Shown: piece after piece, positions 1 to 8,295 of the stretch
Layout of the letters: every line of letters starts with the position of its first letter
How positions within the stretch are numbered: the first letter of the stretch is position 1
Notes under the pieces: model-generated
Database searches by the model: none
The model's input: only the letters and a program-made list of their open reading frames with translations
Told to the model about the DNA's origin: nothing
Assembly: GCA_022865545.1 (NCBI GenBank)
Contig: JALHTA010000075.1
Span: forward strand, 1 to 20,169
Reading direction: 5' to 3'
From: Actinomycetota bacterium
Lineage (GTDB): Bacteria; Actinomycetota; Humimicrobiia; Humimicrobiales; Humimicrobiaceae
Length of the DNA stretch: 20,169 nucleotides
Position numbers and translations under genes: made by a program

Positions 1-43
1 ATTTTCTTTTCTTAATTTATTAATACACGGTACTGATGCTCTA

Positions 44-1225
44 TTATGATTTATATATTCTTGGTATCCTGTCTGATATCATACATACGACTTCATAATT
101 TATAGTTCCAGTGAGTCCTGCAATATCTTCTACGAGTATTTCCTTATCCCCTGACCTGCCGATAAGTATTGCTTCATCTCCGCATTTGACATTCTTTACT
201 TTTGTAATATCTGTGATGTCCACCATAAATTGATCCATTGTTATATTGCCCACCACCGGTGCTTCCATTCCACCGATCAATACTTTTGCTTTGTTTGAAA
301 GAAGCCGGCTATAGCCATCAGCATAACCCACCGGTATTGTGGCGATCACGCTTTCTGTCTTTGTCTTAAATGTCCCACAATACGATATTGGTTCTCCCGT
401 GCCGGTCTTTTTAATAAATGAGATCCTGCTTTTTAGCGATAGCACTGGTTTTAATCCTGAAATCATATTTCTTATTTCTTCGGGGATCCATTCTCTCCAT
501 CTATCCCCATAAGGATTTAATCCATAAAGTGATAATCCTATCCTTACCATATCAAGCCGGACGTGCGGGAACCTAAAAAATGCGGCACTATTTGCGAAAT
601 GATATATATTATTAATATCCGGTAGAATTTTTTCTATTTCTTTTCTGATCGTAGAAAATCTTTCCCATTGAAGTTTTGAAAAATCATCATTTTCCTCACT
701 TGCACAGGAAAAATGAGAAAAGATGCCCTCTATATTTAGACCCCTGATCTTTTTTATCACCGGTATCTCTCCTGCTGCATCCTTCCAATTTATTCCTACC
801 CTGTTCATTCCTGTATCTATATTTATATTTACATGCAGATCTCCCTCATCTTTTTCGGCAGTACGGGAAAAGTCCTCGGCAGATGATAAAGAGTTTATAG
901 TCAGGATAAGCTTATTTTTTACAGCATCGGCTACTGAGTGGGGAGAACACTCCCCTAAGACATATATGGGTGCGCTAATACCTGCTTTTCTTAGTTTTAT
1001 ACCTTCTTCTACAAGCGCTACTCCCAGAGCTGCAGCACCGCTTTTCAATACCTGTTTTGAGACTTCTACCGCTCCATGTCCATATCCATCAGCCTTGACC
1101 ACAGCCATTACTCCGGTCTCCTCAGCAGAGCCTGCTGATTTTATGAGCCTTATATTATGATCAAGATTTGCTAGATCTATCTCGGCCCAGGCATAGCGTT
1201 TGTCTTTTTCAGAACTTATTCTCAT
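44..1225 (-). CDS. alr: Alanine racemase
   Basis: Alr interconverts L- and D-alanine using PLP and supplies D-Ala for peptidoglycan. The 393 residues start MRISSEKDKRYAWAEIDLAN. The PLP lysine is K44 in VMAVVKADGYGHGA. The second catalytic residue is Y282 in EPISYCGTF. Other family blocks are NIDTGMNRVGI, FANSAAFFRFPHVRLDMVRI with GLSLYG, VGYADGYSRLLSN, and VVGNITMDQFMVDIT. Length is typical (370-390). The SD is weak: AGGAAG lies 13 nt before the ATG. It forms a cluster with nnr and the CBS gene. Pairing with nnr and acpS is common in Gram-positive bacteria. Only 43 nt of non-coding sequence remain before the left edge. Confidence 0.97.
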   Translation of the reverse strand: MRISSEKDKRYAWAEIDLANLDHNIRLIKSAGSAEETGVMAVVKADGYGHGAVEVSKQVLKSGAAALGVALVEEGIKLRKAGISAPIYVLGECSPHSVADAVKNKLILTINSLSSAEDFSRTAEKDEGDLHVNINIDTGMNRVGINWKDAAGEIPVIKKIRGLNIEGIFSHFSCASEENDDFSKLQWERFSTIRKEIEKILPDINNIYHFANSAAFFRFPHVRLDMVRIGLSLYGLNPYGDRWREWIPEEIRNMISGLKPVLSLKSRISFIKKTGTGEPISYCGTFKTKTESVIATIPVGYADGYSRLLSNKAKVLIGGMEAPVVGNITMDQFMVDITDITKVKNVKCGDEAILIGRSGDKEILVEDIAGLTGTINYEVVCMISDRIPRIYKS

Positions 1226-1250
1226 ATATTTAATATTACTTCCTATCCCG

Positions 1251-1709
1251 CTATATCATGGATCCCACGATATCTGCCCTTGTCACAATACCCACCAACT
1301 CATCTTTGCTATCGAGCACAGGTACCCTGTTGATATTGTATTTTATCATTATATTTGCTGCCTCACTTACTGGAGTCTCCTCTTTTACTGTCTTTATTTC
1401 TGCAGTCATCACATCTTCAACTTTAGTTCCAAGGAATTTCTTCAAGTTTTTCTTAAATTTATTTAAACTCTCAAGATATATTATACTATCAAGCAATTTG
1501 AAATAACGCGGAAAATGCAGGTCGGAATCTTTTATTATCAGATCTCCTTCAGTAGCTATACCTACTAATTTCCCATCACTGTCGGTCACAGGTACCCCGC
1601 TGATCTTGTTTTTTATGAGTAGTTCAGATAATTCTTCAACAGAAGCATCCTTTTGTATGGTTATGACTTTCTTTACCATTATATCTTTTACTAGCCGTTC
1701 CTCTTCCAT
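1251..1709 (-). CDS. CBS-domain pair protein
   Basis: This is a small cytoplasmic protein made almost entirely of two CBS domains, which usually bind adenine nucleotides and act as energy or ion sensors. Of 152 residues, CBS1 covers about 6-62 (VKDIMVKKVITIQKDASVEE, ISGVPVTDSDGKLVGIATEG) and CBS2 about 95-150 (VEDVMTAEIKTVKEETPVSE, INRVPVLDSKDELVGIVTRA). A 30-residue linker has aromatic and Leu-rich sequence (HFPRYFKLLDSIIYLESL). No catalytic or membrane domain is attached, so the target is unknown. The ATG lies 1 nt after the nnr stop with GGAG 7 nt upstream, so it is probably co-translated with nnr. alr follows 25 nt later. Confidence 0.93.
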   Translation of the reverse strand: MEEERLVKDIMVKKVITIQKDASVEELSELLIKNKISGVPVTDSDGKLVGIATEGDLIIKDSDLHFPRYFKLLDSIIYLESLNKFKKNLKKFLGTKVEDVMTAEIKTVKEETPVSEAANIMIKYNINRVPVLDSKDELVGIVTRADIVGSMI

Positions 1710-1710
1710 C

Positions 1711-3423
1711 TTATTTCTCCTTTTTGTATTTTATTTTTTCAATATTTAGAAATACTTCTTTTAGCCCTTCTAGCAGATCGGTTGCTATGAGTGATGTCTT
1801 GCTTGTCTTTTTGCTTATTATATCTGCTGAAAGCCCATGTATGTATGTTCCGCATACTGCTGCTTCTAAAAGTTTCATCCCCTGGCATACAAGAGAACCT
1901 ATTATACCTGCAAGTATATCACCTGTGCCTGCGCTGGCCATTCCCCAGTTTCCAGTAGGGTTGATATAGGTAGTTGTCATATCTGTCCTGACGCTACCAG
2001 AAGCACACTCCGCTTTTTTCTCCTGATCGCCGTTCTTCAGCGGAATGTCCGCAGCATTGGATATTACGGTCCTGGCACCCTTCAGGACCGATACGGCCCC
2101 AAACCTCCGGCTGGCTTCCTCATTGATCTCAATTCTTTCTTCCAGCTTTATTTTCTCAATACCCATTATAGAAGAGAGCTCTCCGGGATGAGGGGTAATG
2201 ATCATCTCAATTATTTTGTTGTCCCCTCCCTTTTCAATATCATGAGGTCCGCATAAAGCCTGGAGTCCGTCTGCATCAAGAATAACAGGAATATCGGCTT
2301 TCTTTAAAAGTTCCCTTACGAGATGCATGGTGCTTGCTTCTCTTGATATTCCCGGTCCTATTACCAATGCATCTGCTTCTTTTGACAGGTCAAGTATGTC
2401 CTCAAGGCTGTCAAAATGGAGAGACCCAGATTCTGTCTCTGCTACCGGGAAAGTCATCGTCTCGGTGAGTTTCTGCTCAAAAACCGGATTCAGGCTTTCA
2501 GGACAGGCCAGTGTCACAAGCCCTGCACCGGACCTGAGCGCACCCAAACAAGCCATCGTAGCAGCTCCGGTATATCCCACAGAACCTGCGACTATGAGTA
2601 ATCTCCCTACATTATGCTTATAGGTCCAGGGCTTCCTTTTTGGTATTTTTTCAGCCACCCATTCGAATTCAGGTTCAAAGATCTGTTCATGCTGGCAGTA
2701 GTATTTTCCGGGTATCCCGATATCTATAATACTTATCCGGCCATTATAGCCAGCTCCTGGAAAATTGATGTTTCCCACTTTTTTGCACCCAAAAGTAATC
2801 GTCTTATCCGCTTTAACTGCCGTTCCTGGCACTTTACCATTATCTGAATCGACTCCGGAGGGTATATCTACTGAATAAATTACAATATCACTTCTTTTTT
2901 CCCTCTCAGAATTTATTAGACTTATTATCTTCCTTGCCTGGCCCCTTATTTCCATACCATGAAATCCTGTTCCAAAAATAGCATCCAGGACAAAATCAGA
3001 TACTGCAAGCTCATTCAAAAACTTCTTTTTACTTTCATCATCTTTGAGGTCCAGGGCCATTACAGTATCACCAGCCTTCCCCACAAGTTTCTCATAATAA
3101 TGACTTGAATCCTGTGAGAATTTACCTGAAGGGACAATATGAAAAGTTTTTATATTATATCCAAGCTCAAGCAGTCCAAGGGCTGCTACAAAACCGTCTC
3201 CCCCATTATTACCGCCTCCGCAGACTATCACTCCCCTCGGAGACCTTTTAAGTCCTGAGTCCTTATAATCCTGGAATATTTTCCTGGAGATACCTTCACC
3301 TGCATTCTTCATAAGGTCCAGGGAATCAATACCATCGCTTATGGCCATGCTGTCTATCCCGGCGACTCTGCTACCCTTGAGTATCCTGTTTAATTTTGGT
3401 TTTTCTGTAGTTTTTTCTTGCAA
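1711..3423 (-). CDS. nnr: Bifunctional NAD(P)H-hydrate epimerase / ADP-dependent NAD(P)H-hydrate dehydratase
   Basis: This fusion repairs hydrated NADH and NADPH (NADHX, NADPHX). The N-terminal epimerase domain (about 14-240) has LMKNAGEGI and the VCGGGNNGGDGFVAALGL motif at 67-84, then DAIFGTGFHG and YSVDIPSGVDSDNGKVPG. The C-terminal ribokinase-like dehydratase (about 265-555) has HKHNVGRLLIVAGS-like sequence (YKHNVGRLLIVAGSVGYTGA), VIGPGIS, LDADGL, ITPHPGELSSIMG, and AGTGDILAGIIGSLV with its catalytic Asp near 502. A stretch of about 25 residues before GNWGMAS (NAADIPLKNGDQEKKAECAS and following) looks like an insertion relative to the usual short loop. The TTG start at 3423 has no SD. The next in-frame start, ATG at codon 26, would cut into the conserved N-terminus. 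nnr is the common full-length fusion name. Confidence 0.95.
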   Translation of the reverse strand: MQEKTTEKPKLNRILKGSRVAGIDSMAISDGIDSLDLMKNAGEGISRKIFQDYKDSGLKRSPRGVIVCGGGNNGGDGFVAALGLLELGYNIKTFHIVPSGKFSQDSSHYYEKLVGKAGDTVMALDLKDDESKKKFLNELAVSDFVLDAIFGTGFHGMEIRGQARKIISLINSEREKRSDIVIYSVDIPSGVDSDNGKVPGTAVKADKTITFGCKKVGNINFPGAGYNGRISIIDIGIPGKYYCQHEQIFEPEFEWVAEKIPKRKPWTYKHNVGRLLIVAGSVGYTGAATMACLGALRSGAGLVTLACPESLNPVFEQKLTETMTFPVAETESGSLHFDSLEDILDLSKEADALVIGPGISREASTMHLVRELLKKADIPVILDADGLQALCGPHDIEKGGDNKIIEMIITPHPGELSSIMGIEKIKLEERIEINEEASRRFGAVSVLKGARTVISNAADIPLKNGDQEKKAECASGSVRTDMTTTYINPTGNWGMASAGTGDILAGIIGSLVCQGMKLLEAAVCGTYIHGLSADIISKKTSKTSLIATDLLEGLKEVFLNIEKIKYKKEK

Positions 3424-3519
3424 AGGTTAATTGGTGAAAAAATAATATTTAAAAATTATAATAGAATATATAAATAAATATAGCAAAGATTAAAACCTGG
3501 CCAGAAAGTATGGGGTAAA
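3424..3519 (-). promoter_or_regulatory. AT-rich gap before nnr, possible promoter
   Basis: This 96-nt gap is very AT-rich and lacks a terminator hairpin; CTGGCCAG is only a short palindrome. The minus strand has TATAAT at 3455-3460 and TATATT at 3465-3470. TTGCTA lies 20 nt before the first, too far for an ideal -35. A start here would give a short leader, consistent with the lack of an SD before the nnr TTG. Confidence 0.3.
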
Positions 3520-3900
3520 CTACTTTAAAGATATTGCATAAGCTACTGCAAAATTATCTGTGGCTGATACTGATACTTTTATTTCCCTGATGCCCAATTT
3601 TTTACTATACTGGCGCGTATGGCCATATAGAATAATATAGGGGGCTCCGTTTTCAGTGTTTGTGAGCTCTATTTCAAAAAGTGATACATTTTTACCCACT
3701 CCTTCTGAAAGAGACTTTGCTACAGCTTCCTTGGCTGCAAAACGTGCAGCATAACTTGGATATTTACCCTTTTTTTTATTTTCACAATAGCTTACTTCAC
3801 AGGCAGTATAGACTCTTTTTTTAAAGGAAGGGCTCTTTTTAATTGCTGCGGTTATCCTACCCACCTCGATGATATCAGTTCCTATCCCAAATATTTCCAC
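3520..3900 (-). CDS. acpS: Holo-[acyl-carrier-protein] synthase
   Basis: AcpS transfers phosphopantetheine from CoA to apo-ACP, activating it for fatty acid synthesis. The 126 residues show the metal ligands D9 in GIGTDIIEVGRI and E58 in RFAAKEAVAKSL. The C-terminal VSVSATDNFAVAYAI corresponds to the usual S-SH-AVA motif, with Asp-Asn in place of the more usual polar pair. The start is GTG at 3900; its SD (GGAG) lies within the last codons of glmS, 9 nt upstream. It begins 6 nt after the glmS stop, which suggests coupling. Confidence 0.95.
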   Translation of the reverse strand: MEIFGIGTDIIEVGRITAAIKKSPSFKKRVYTACEVSYCENKKKGKYPSYAARFAAKEAVAKSLSEGVGKNVSLFEIELTNTENGAPYIILYGHTRQYSKKLGIREIKVSVSATDNFAVAYAISLK

Positions 3901-3906
3901 TATTCA

Positions 3907-5760
3907 TCACTCCACTGTGACGCTTTTTGCCAGGTTTCTGGGCTGATCCACATCTTTACCCAGGTTTTTAGCAATATAGTATGAGTATAGCTGAAGAGGT
4001 ATTATGGTAAGTATGCCATAAAGTTCCTCAATGGTCCTGGGTATTTCAAAAAGATAATCTGAGTATTTCCCTGAATTCTTATCTCCTTCCGAGATAATCG
4101 AGAAAATCGAAGCTTTCCTGGCTTTTACTTCCTGTATATTTGAAAGCATTTTATCATAAACACTATCATCTGGAATAATACCTACAACTACCGTTTTTGC
4201 ATCTGTTAATGCAATGGGGCCATGCTTCATCTCACCTGCAGGATAACCTTCGGCATGTATATAGGATATTTCCTTGAGTTTGAGAGCTCCCTCGAGTGCG
4301 GCCGGCAGCCCGAACACCCTCCCTAAAAATAAAAAGCATGTATGCTTGAATGTACGGCGGGCGACTTCCTTGAGCTCATCTGCCCTATTAAGGATATTCT
4401 GTATCTTATTGGGGATGACATGCAGCTCATCTATTATCTTCTTATAATCCGCATCCTTTAAAGTACCCCTTATCTTTCCAAAGTAAAGACCCATCAAATA
4501 CATGATTATTATTTGCGATGTAAATGTCTTTGTGGCACATACGCCTATTTCCGGACCCGCATGTGTATATATTACTGAATCAGATTCCCTTGCTACTGTG
4601 CTTCCCACTACATTTGTGATCGCCATTACCTTTGCACCTTTTGATTTGGCTTCCCTTATTGCGGCAAGCGTATCTATGGTCTCCCCTGACTGAGTTATTG
4701 CCACGAATAAATACCCCTCATCGACAAGTGGATCACGGTATCTGTATTCTGATGACAGGTCCACTTCAACAGGGATCTTTGCCCATCTTTCAATAACCTG
4801 CTTCCCTATAAGGGCCGCATGGTAGGATGTCCCGCATGCGATTATCTGTACTTTCTTTATATCTTTTATCTGCTTGCTATTAAGTCCAAGCTCATCAAAA
4901 TGAAGCTCTCCGTTTGAAAGTCTTCCCCTCATGCTCTCCTTGACTCCATATGGCTGTTCGAATATTTCCTTAAGCATGAAATCTTCATATCCGCTTTTCT
5001 CGGCACTTGTTATGCTCCAGCTTGCTCTAAACGATTCCCTTTCTATAGGCTTTCCATTATTATCAAATATCTCTACTTTATTAGCTGTGAGTCTTACTGT
5101 CTCATAATCATTTATCACGATAAAATTCCTGGTATGTTCGAGTACCGCGGGCATATCTGAAGCAAGAAAATTTCCATCCCTGGAAATGCCTACTATGAGG
5201 GGGCTGGTAATCCTTGCTCCTATTATTTCCCCGGGTGAATCCACAGACATCGCAACAATAGCTCCTGAACCTTTTATCCTTCCCATAAGTCTCTGCATTG
5301 CAAGAAGCAGGTCTCCATCATAATACTCTTCCAGCATATGAGGTAATACTTCGGTATCGGTATCAGATATGAATTTATGTCCCTTTTCCTTTAGCTCAGA
5401 TCTTAGCTCATCAAAATTTTCAATTATTCCATTATGAATAACAGCTATCTTACCGCTGCAGTCTTGATGAGGATGTGCATTGATTTTCGTTGGTTCTCCA
5501 TGAGTGGCCCATCTTGTATGTCCGATACCGCATTTACCATCGATCCTTGATTCCTTTGCCTGGCCCGCCAGCTCCTTGATCTTCCCTGCTTCTTTTAAAA
5601 CTTCTATGGTAACATTCCCTAAAGCATCCCTCTTCGGGTCCTGGGGTACCATTATAGCTATTCCGGCTGAGTCATAACCCCTGTATTCAAGTCTTTTTAA
5701 ACCATCTATTAAAATATTTTTACAATTTCTATTTCCTATATATGCTACTATTCCGCACAT
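3907..5760 (-). CDS. glmS: Glutamine--fructose-6-phosphate aminotransferase (isomerizing)
   Basis: GlmS makes glucosamine-6-phosphate from fructose-6-phosphate and glutamine, the entry step to amino sugars. The 617 residues start MCGIVAYIGNRNC, so the catalytic Cys2 is present after Met removal. The glutaminase domain includes LEYRGYDSAGIA, IGHTRWATHGEPT and HNGIIENF. Two SIS sugar-binding domains follow (IACGTSYHAALIGK, AITQSGETIDTL; then LGRVFGLPAALEGALKLKEI and HAEGYPAGEMKHGPIAL). The end, NLAKSVTVE, is the conserved terminus. GGAGG lies 5 nt before the ATG. Only 18 nt separate it from glmM, so there is no room for a glmS ribozyme. Confidence 0.98.
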   Translation of the reverse strand: MCGIVAYIGNRNCKNILIDGLKRLEYRGYDSAGIAIMVPQDPKRDALGNVTIEVLKEAGKIKELAGQAKESRIDGKCGIGHTRWATHGEPTKINAHPHQDCSGKIAVIHNGIIENFDELRSELKEKGHKFISDTDTEVLPHMLEEYYDGDLLLAMQRLMGRIKGSGAIVAMSVDSPGEIIGARITSPLIVGISRDGNFLASDMPAVLEHTRNFIVINDYETVRLTANKVEIFDNNGKPIERESFRASWSITSAEKSGYEDFMLKEIFEQPYGVKESMRGRLSNGELHFDELGLNSKQIKDIKKVQIIACGTSYHAALIGKQVIERWAKIPVEVDLSSEYRYRDPLVDEGYLFVAITQSGETIDTLAAIREAKSKGAKVMAITNVVGSTVARESDSVIYTHAGPEIGVCATKTFTSQIIIMYLMGLYFGKIRGTLKDADYKKIIDELHVIPNKIQNILNRADELKEVARRTFKHTCFLFLGRVFGLPAALEGALKLKEISYIHAEGYPAGEMKHGPIALTDAKTVVVGIIPDDSVYDKMLSNIQEVKARKASIFSIISEGDKNSGKYSDYLFEIPRTIEELYGILTIIPLQLYSYYIAKNLGKDVDQPRNLAKSVTVE

Positions 5761-5778
5761 GCAATCCTCCGGATTTTC

Positions 5779-7140
5779 TTAATTTTTTAATTCACCGCAT
5801 TTTTCCTCTATAACCCTGGACAATTCTCCGATGACCTGGTTTACAAGATCTTGTTTTTCTGCTTCGACCATGATCCTTATAAGAGGTTCAGTACCTGAGG
5901 GTCTTAAAACTATCCTTCCTTTTCCACCCAGGAAACCTTCCATCTCCATTACTTTTGCCCTGACCTCTTCGCACTCCATTATTTTATTTTTATCAGTGAC
6001 CCTTATATTTTCAAGATACTGGGGGAATCGGGGTACCAGATCGTATATTTTATTTATATCATATCCGCTTTTTACGATAGCACTTAAAAATTCCAGCGTA
6101 CTTATTATACCATCACCTGTCGGACTTATATCCTTGAAAATAATATGGCCGGATTGCTCTCCTCCTAATGCACTGTCGGTCTCAAGCATTCTTTCCAGTA
6201 CATACCTGTCACCTACAGGTGTCTTTTCTACCTCTATTCCATTTTCATTCATCAATTTCTCAAAACCCATATTTGCCATGATCGTAGTTACCAGTTTATT
6301 GTTTTTTAATTTATTATTCTTTACCATATCAAGCGCACAAAAAGCTATGATACTGTCACCGTCAAGGACATTTCCTTTGCCGTCACAGGCTATTACCCTG
6401 TCTCCATCGCCATCATAGGCAAAGCCGATATCTGCACTTTCGGCGATCACCAGTTTTTTTAGCTGCTCTGGATGGGTGGAACCGCAATTATCATTTATGT
6501 TTTCTCCGGTAAGACCGGTATTATATGTGATGACATCAGGTCCGAACCTCTCAAGTGCCTTGACGGCCAGGATACTTGATGCTCCATTGGCGCAGTCCAG
6601 TACTATTTTTAATCCTTTAAGATCCATATCATATTTTCCGCAAACCCGGTCCAGATATACTTTTGGGGCATCCTCAAGATATTCATACCTTCCTACATCA
6701 TTGCCTACTGGAAGAGAATTATTATCCAGGTCATCAGCTATATAGTCTTCGATCTCTTTTTCCTGGATATCAGATAATTTTTGTCCATTTTTTCCAAAAA
6801 GCTTGATCCCATTATCTTCAAGAGGATTATGTGAAGCTGATATGACTGCACCGCCATCAAGATTCATTATATTTGCAATAAGAGCTACTGCAGGCGTAGT
6901 GATAATGCCGGCATCGATTACATCATGGCCGCTGGAAAGTATGCCCGCAGAAAGAGCATTCTTAAGGAGATCCCCTGAAGGCCTTGGATCTCTTCCTATG
7001 ATTATCTTGCCCCTGGATCTACTGCCCGTTAAAAATTTTGCACCTGCCCTGCCTACCTTCAAAGCCAGCTCTGCAGTAAGCTCGCGGTTTGCAAGTCCCC
7101 TTATTCCATCTGTTCCGAATAATCTTCTAATATCTTTCAT
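5779..7140 (-). CDS. glmM: Phosphoglucosamine mutase
   Basis: GlmM converts glucosamine-6-phosphate to glucosamine-1-phosphate, a step toward UDP-GlcNAc for peptidoglycan. The 453 residues start with RRLFGTDGIRGLANREL. The catalytic phosphoserine is S103 in ISASHNPLEDNGIKLFG. The magnesium loop is AYDGDGDRVI, the sugar-binding segment is ALGGEQSGHIIF, and the phosphate-binding loop near the end is RPSGTEPLIRIM. Length is typical (about 445-455). GAGG lies before the ATG. It is followed 18 nt later by glmS, whose product is its substrate. Confidence 0.97.
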   Translation of the reverse strand: MKDIRRLFGTDGIRGLANRELTAELALKVGRAGAKFLTGSRSRGKIIIGRDPRPSGDLLKNALSAGILSSGHDVIDAGIITTPAVALIANIMNLDGGAVISASHNPLEDNGIKLFGKNGQKLSDIQEKEIEDYIADDLDNNSLPVGNDVGRYEYLEDAPKVYLDRVCGKYDMDLKGLKIVLDCANGASSILAVKALERFGPDVITYNTGLTGENINDNCGSTHPEQLKKLVIAESADIGFAYDGDGDRVIACDGKGNVLDGDSIIAFCALDMVKNNKLKNNKLVTTIMANMGFEKLMNENGIEVEKTPVGDRYVLERMLETDSALGGEQSGHIIFKDISPTGDGIISTLEFLSAIVKSGYDINKIYDLVPRFPQYLENIRVTDKNKIMECEEVRAKVMEMEGFLGGKGRIVLRPSGTEPLIRIMVEAEKQDLVNQVIGELSRVIEEKCGELKN

Positions 7141-7256
7141 AAATTTCCTCTATTAATGTCCCTATCCCGGTGTGGTTTAATTGCCAGTATAAACTTTTTT
7201 TTCATATACCAAAGTCACGGAAAGATAGTAACCCAAAATAATTTAAATTAAAAGAA

Positions 7257-7262
7257 ATTATA
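7257..7262 (-). promoter_or_regulatory. Possible -10 box upstream of glmM
   Basis: The minus strand reads TATAAT, a perfect -10 hexamer, about 115 nt before the glmM ATG. At 17 nt upstream only TTCTTA is found, a weak -35. A second candidate pair lies nearer the gene, TTGGTA (7207-7212) and TATACT (7186-7191), with a short 15-nt spacer. Either could drive glmM-glmS-acpS as a unit separate from the ribosomal block. Confidence 0.35.
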
Positions 7263-7312
7263 CCCCCAACTGCCAAATTTAAGAAATCTTTTCCATGTAC
7301 CTGGTAATACCA

Positions 7313-7346
7313 ACGACCGATATACCTTCACTGGTACATCGGTCGT
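7313..7346 (-). promoter_or_regulatory. Long hairpin in the rpsI-glmM gap
   Basis: In the minus-strand transcript, ACGACCGATGTACC pairs with GGTATATCGGTCGT around the loop AGTGAA: 14 bp with one G-U pair. A further A-U pair at 7312/7347 makes 15. The G-U pair would be an A-C mismatch in a plus-strand RNA, so the structure suits the minus-strand transcript. No T-run follows, so it does not look like a standard intrinsic terminator. It may be a factor-dependent or processing signal after rpsI, or part of a glmM leader. Confidence 0.6.
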
Positions 7347-7422
7347 TTATAAGTCTGTCAGTATGTAGTATTTTTCCTAAATCTATTTTTAATCTGGGAA
7401 AATACATAAATAATATATAATT

Positions 7423-7818
7423 TTATCTCTTTGAGAACTGAGGTCTCTTCCTGGCTTTCTTTAGACCGTATTTCTTTCTTTCTTTCATTCTTGAATCTCT
7501 TGTAAGAAATCCTTCACGCTTCAAGATGTCCCTGTATTCCTCATTTATCTCAAGCAGCGCCCTGGAGATCCCATGCCTTAATGCTCCAGCCTGGCCAGTG
7601 ATACCTCCACCCAATAATTGAGCCACTACATCATATGCGCTGTCGGTATTTGTAAGCTTTAAGGGTTCGACTATCATCGTCGTCAAAGCTTCCCTATTGA
7701 AATACTCTTTAAAATCTTTTTGATTTACCAGTATTTTCCCCTCTCCGGGAATAAGCCTTACTTTGGCAGTTGAATTCTTTCTCCTGCCGGTCGCATAATA
7801 ATTAACTTTTTCAGCCAC
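7423..7818 (-). CDS. rpsI: 30S ribosomal protein S9
   Basis: S9 sits in the 30S head, and its C-terminal tail reaches the P-site tRNA. The 131 residues carry [20 protein letters not shown], the central [20 protein letters not shown], and the end [20 protein letters not shown] with the terminal PQFSKR. The start codon is GTG with GGAG 6 nt upstream. It closes the long ribosomal block; 282 nt of non-coding DNA follow before glmM. Confidence 0.97.
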   Translation of the reverse strand: MAEKVNYYATGRRKNSTAKVRLIPGEGKILVNQKDFKEYFNREALTTMIVEPLKLTNTDSAYDVVAQLLGGGITGQAGALRHGISRALLEINEEYRDILKREGFLTRDSRMKERKKYGLKKARKRPQFSKR

Positions 7819-7829
7819 TTATAACTCCT

Positions 7830-8276
7830 TTACAAGTCTATTATTTCAGGATTTTGAGCTTTGTGAGGATGGTCAGGCCCGCTATAGACTTTTAGCTTCC
7901 TGAGCACGATCCTTCCAAGAGTATTATGGGGGATCATGCCTCGCACAGCATTCTTTATCACAAATTCCGGTTTCTTTTTCAGCATCTCTTCCAGATTTGT
8001 TACCTTTAGGTTTCCCACATAACCGGAATGGCGGTAATACTTTTTATCCTCAAGCTTGTTTCCACCTTTTACTTTTATTTTCTCTGCATTTATGATAATT
8101 ATAAAATCGCCACAATCAACATGCGGTGTAAAGGTTGGTTTATCCTTGCCACGCAGTTTTTTGGCGATTTCAGTAGCTAATCTGCCCAGGATCTTATCCC
8201 TGGCATCAACTACATACCATTTTCTTTTTATTTCTTCTCTTTTTAAATTAAATGTCTTTGTTCCTACATTTACCAT
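7830..8276 (-). CDS. rplM: 50S ribosomal protein L13
   Basis: L13 is one of the early 50S assembly proteins. The 148 residues include [54 protein letters not shown], and [20 protein letters not shown] with [11 protein letters not shown] at the end. Each is a standard L13 block. GGAGG lies 6 nt before the ATG. It begins 19 nt after truA and ends 11 nt before its partner rpsI. Confidence 0.97.
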   Translation of the reverse strand: MVNVGTKTFNLKREEIKRKWYVVDARDKILGRLATEIAKKLRGKDKPTFTPHVDCGDFIIIINAEKIKVKGGNKLEDKKYYRHSGYVGNLKVTNLEEMLKKKPEFVIKNAVRGMIPHNTLGRIVLRKLKVYSGPDHPHKAQNPEIIDL

Positions 8277-8295
8277 GAATTTCCTCCATAAAATA

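Noticed and set aside
1-43. Start of another gene left of alr
   Set aside because: The 43 nt after the alr stop show no SD and start pair; nothing can be supported.
723-1160. 145-codon plus-strand frame inside alr
   Set aside because: It is antisense to alr, with no recognisable domain and no convincing SD.
5761-5778. glmS ribozyme upstream of glmS
   Set aside because: Only 18 nt separate glmM from glmS, far too short. The gap before glmM was also considered, but I could not recognise the ribozyme core there.
5831-6418. 195-codon open frame on the plus strand inside glmM
   Set aside because: It lies wholly antisense to a clear glmM, shows no family signature, and has the Ser/Phe/Pro-rich composition expected of an antisense shadow.
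7313-7346. Standard intrinsic terminator for rpsI
   Set aside because: The stem is strong, but no T-run follows it on either strand.
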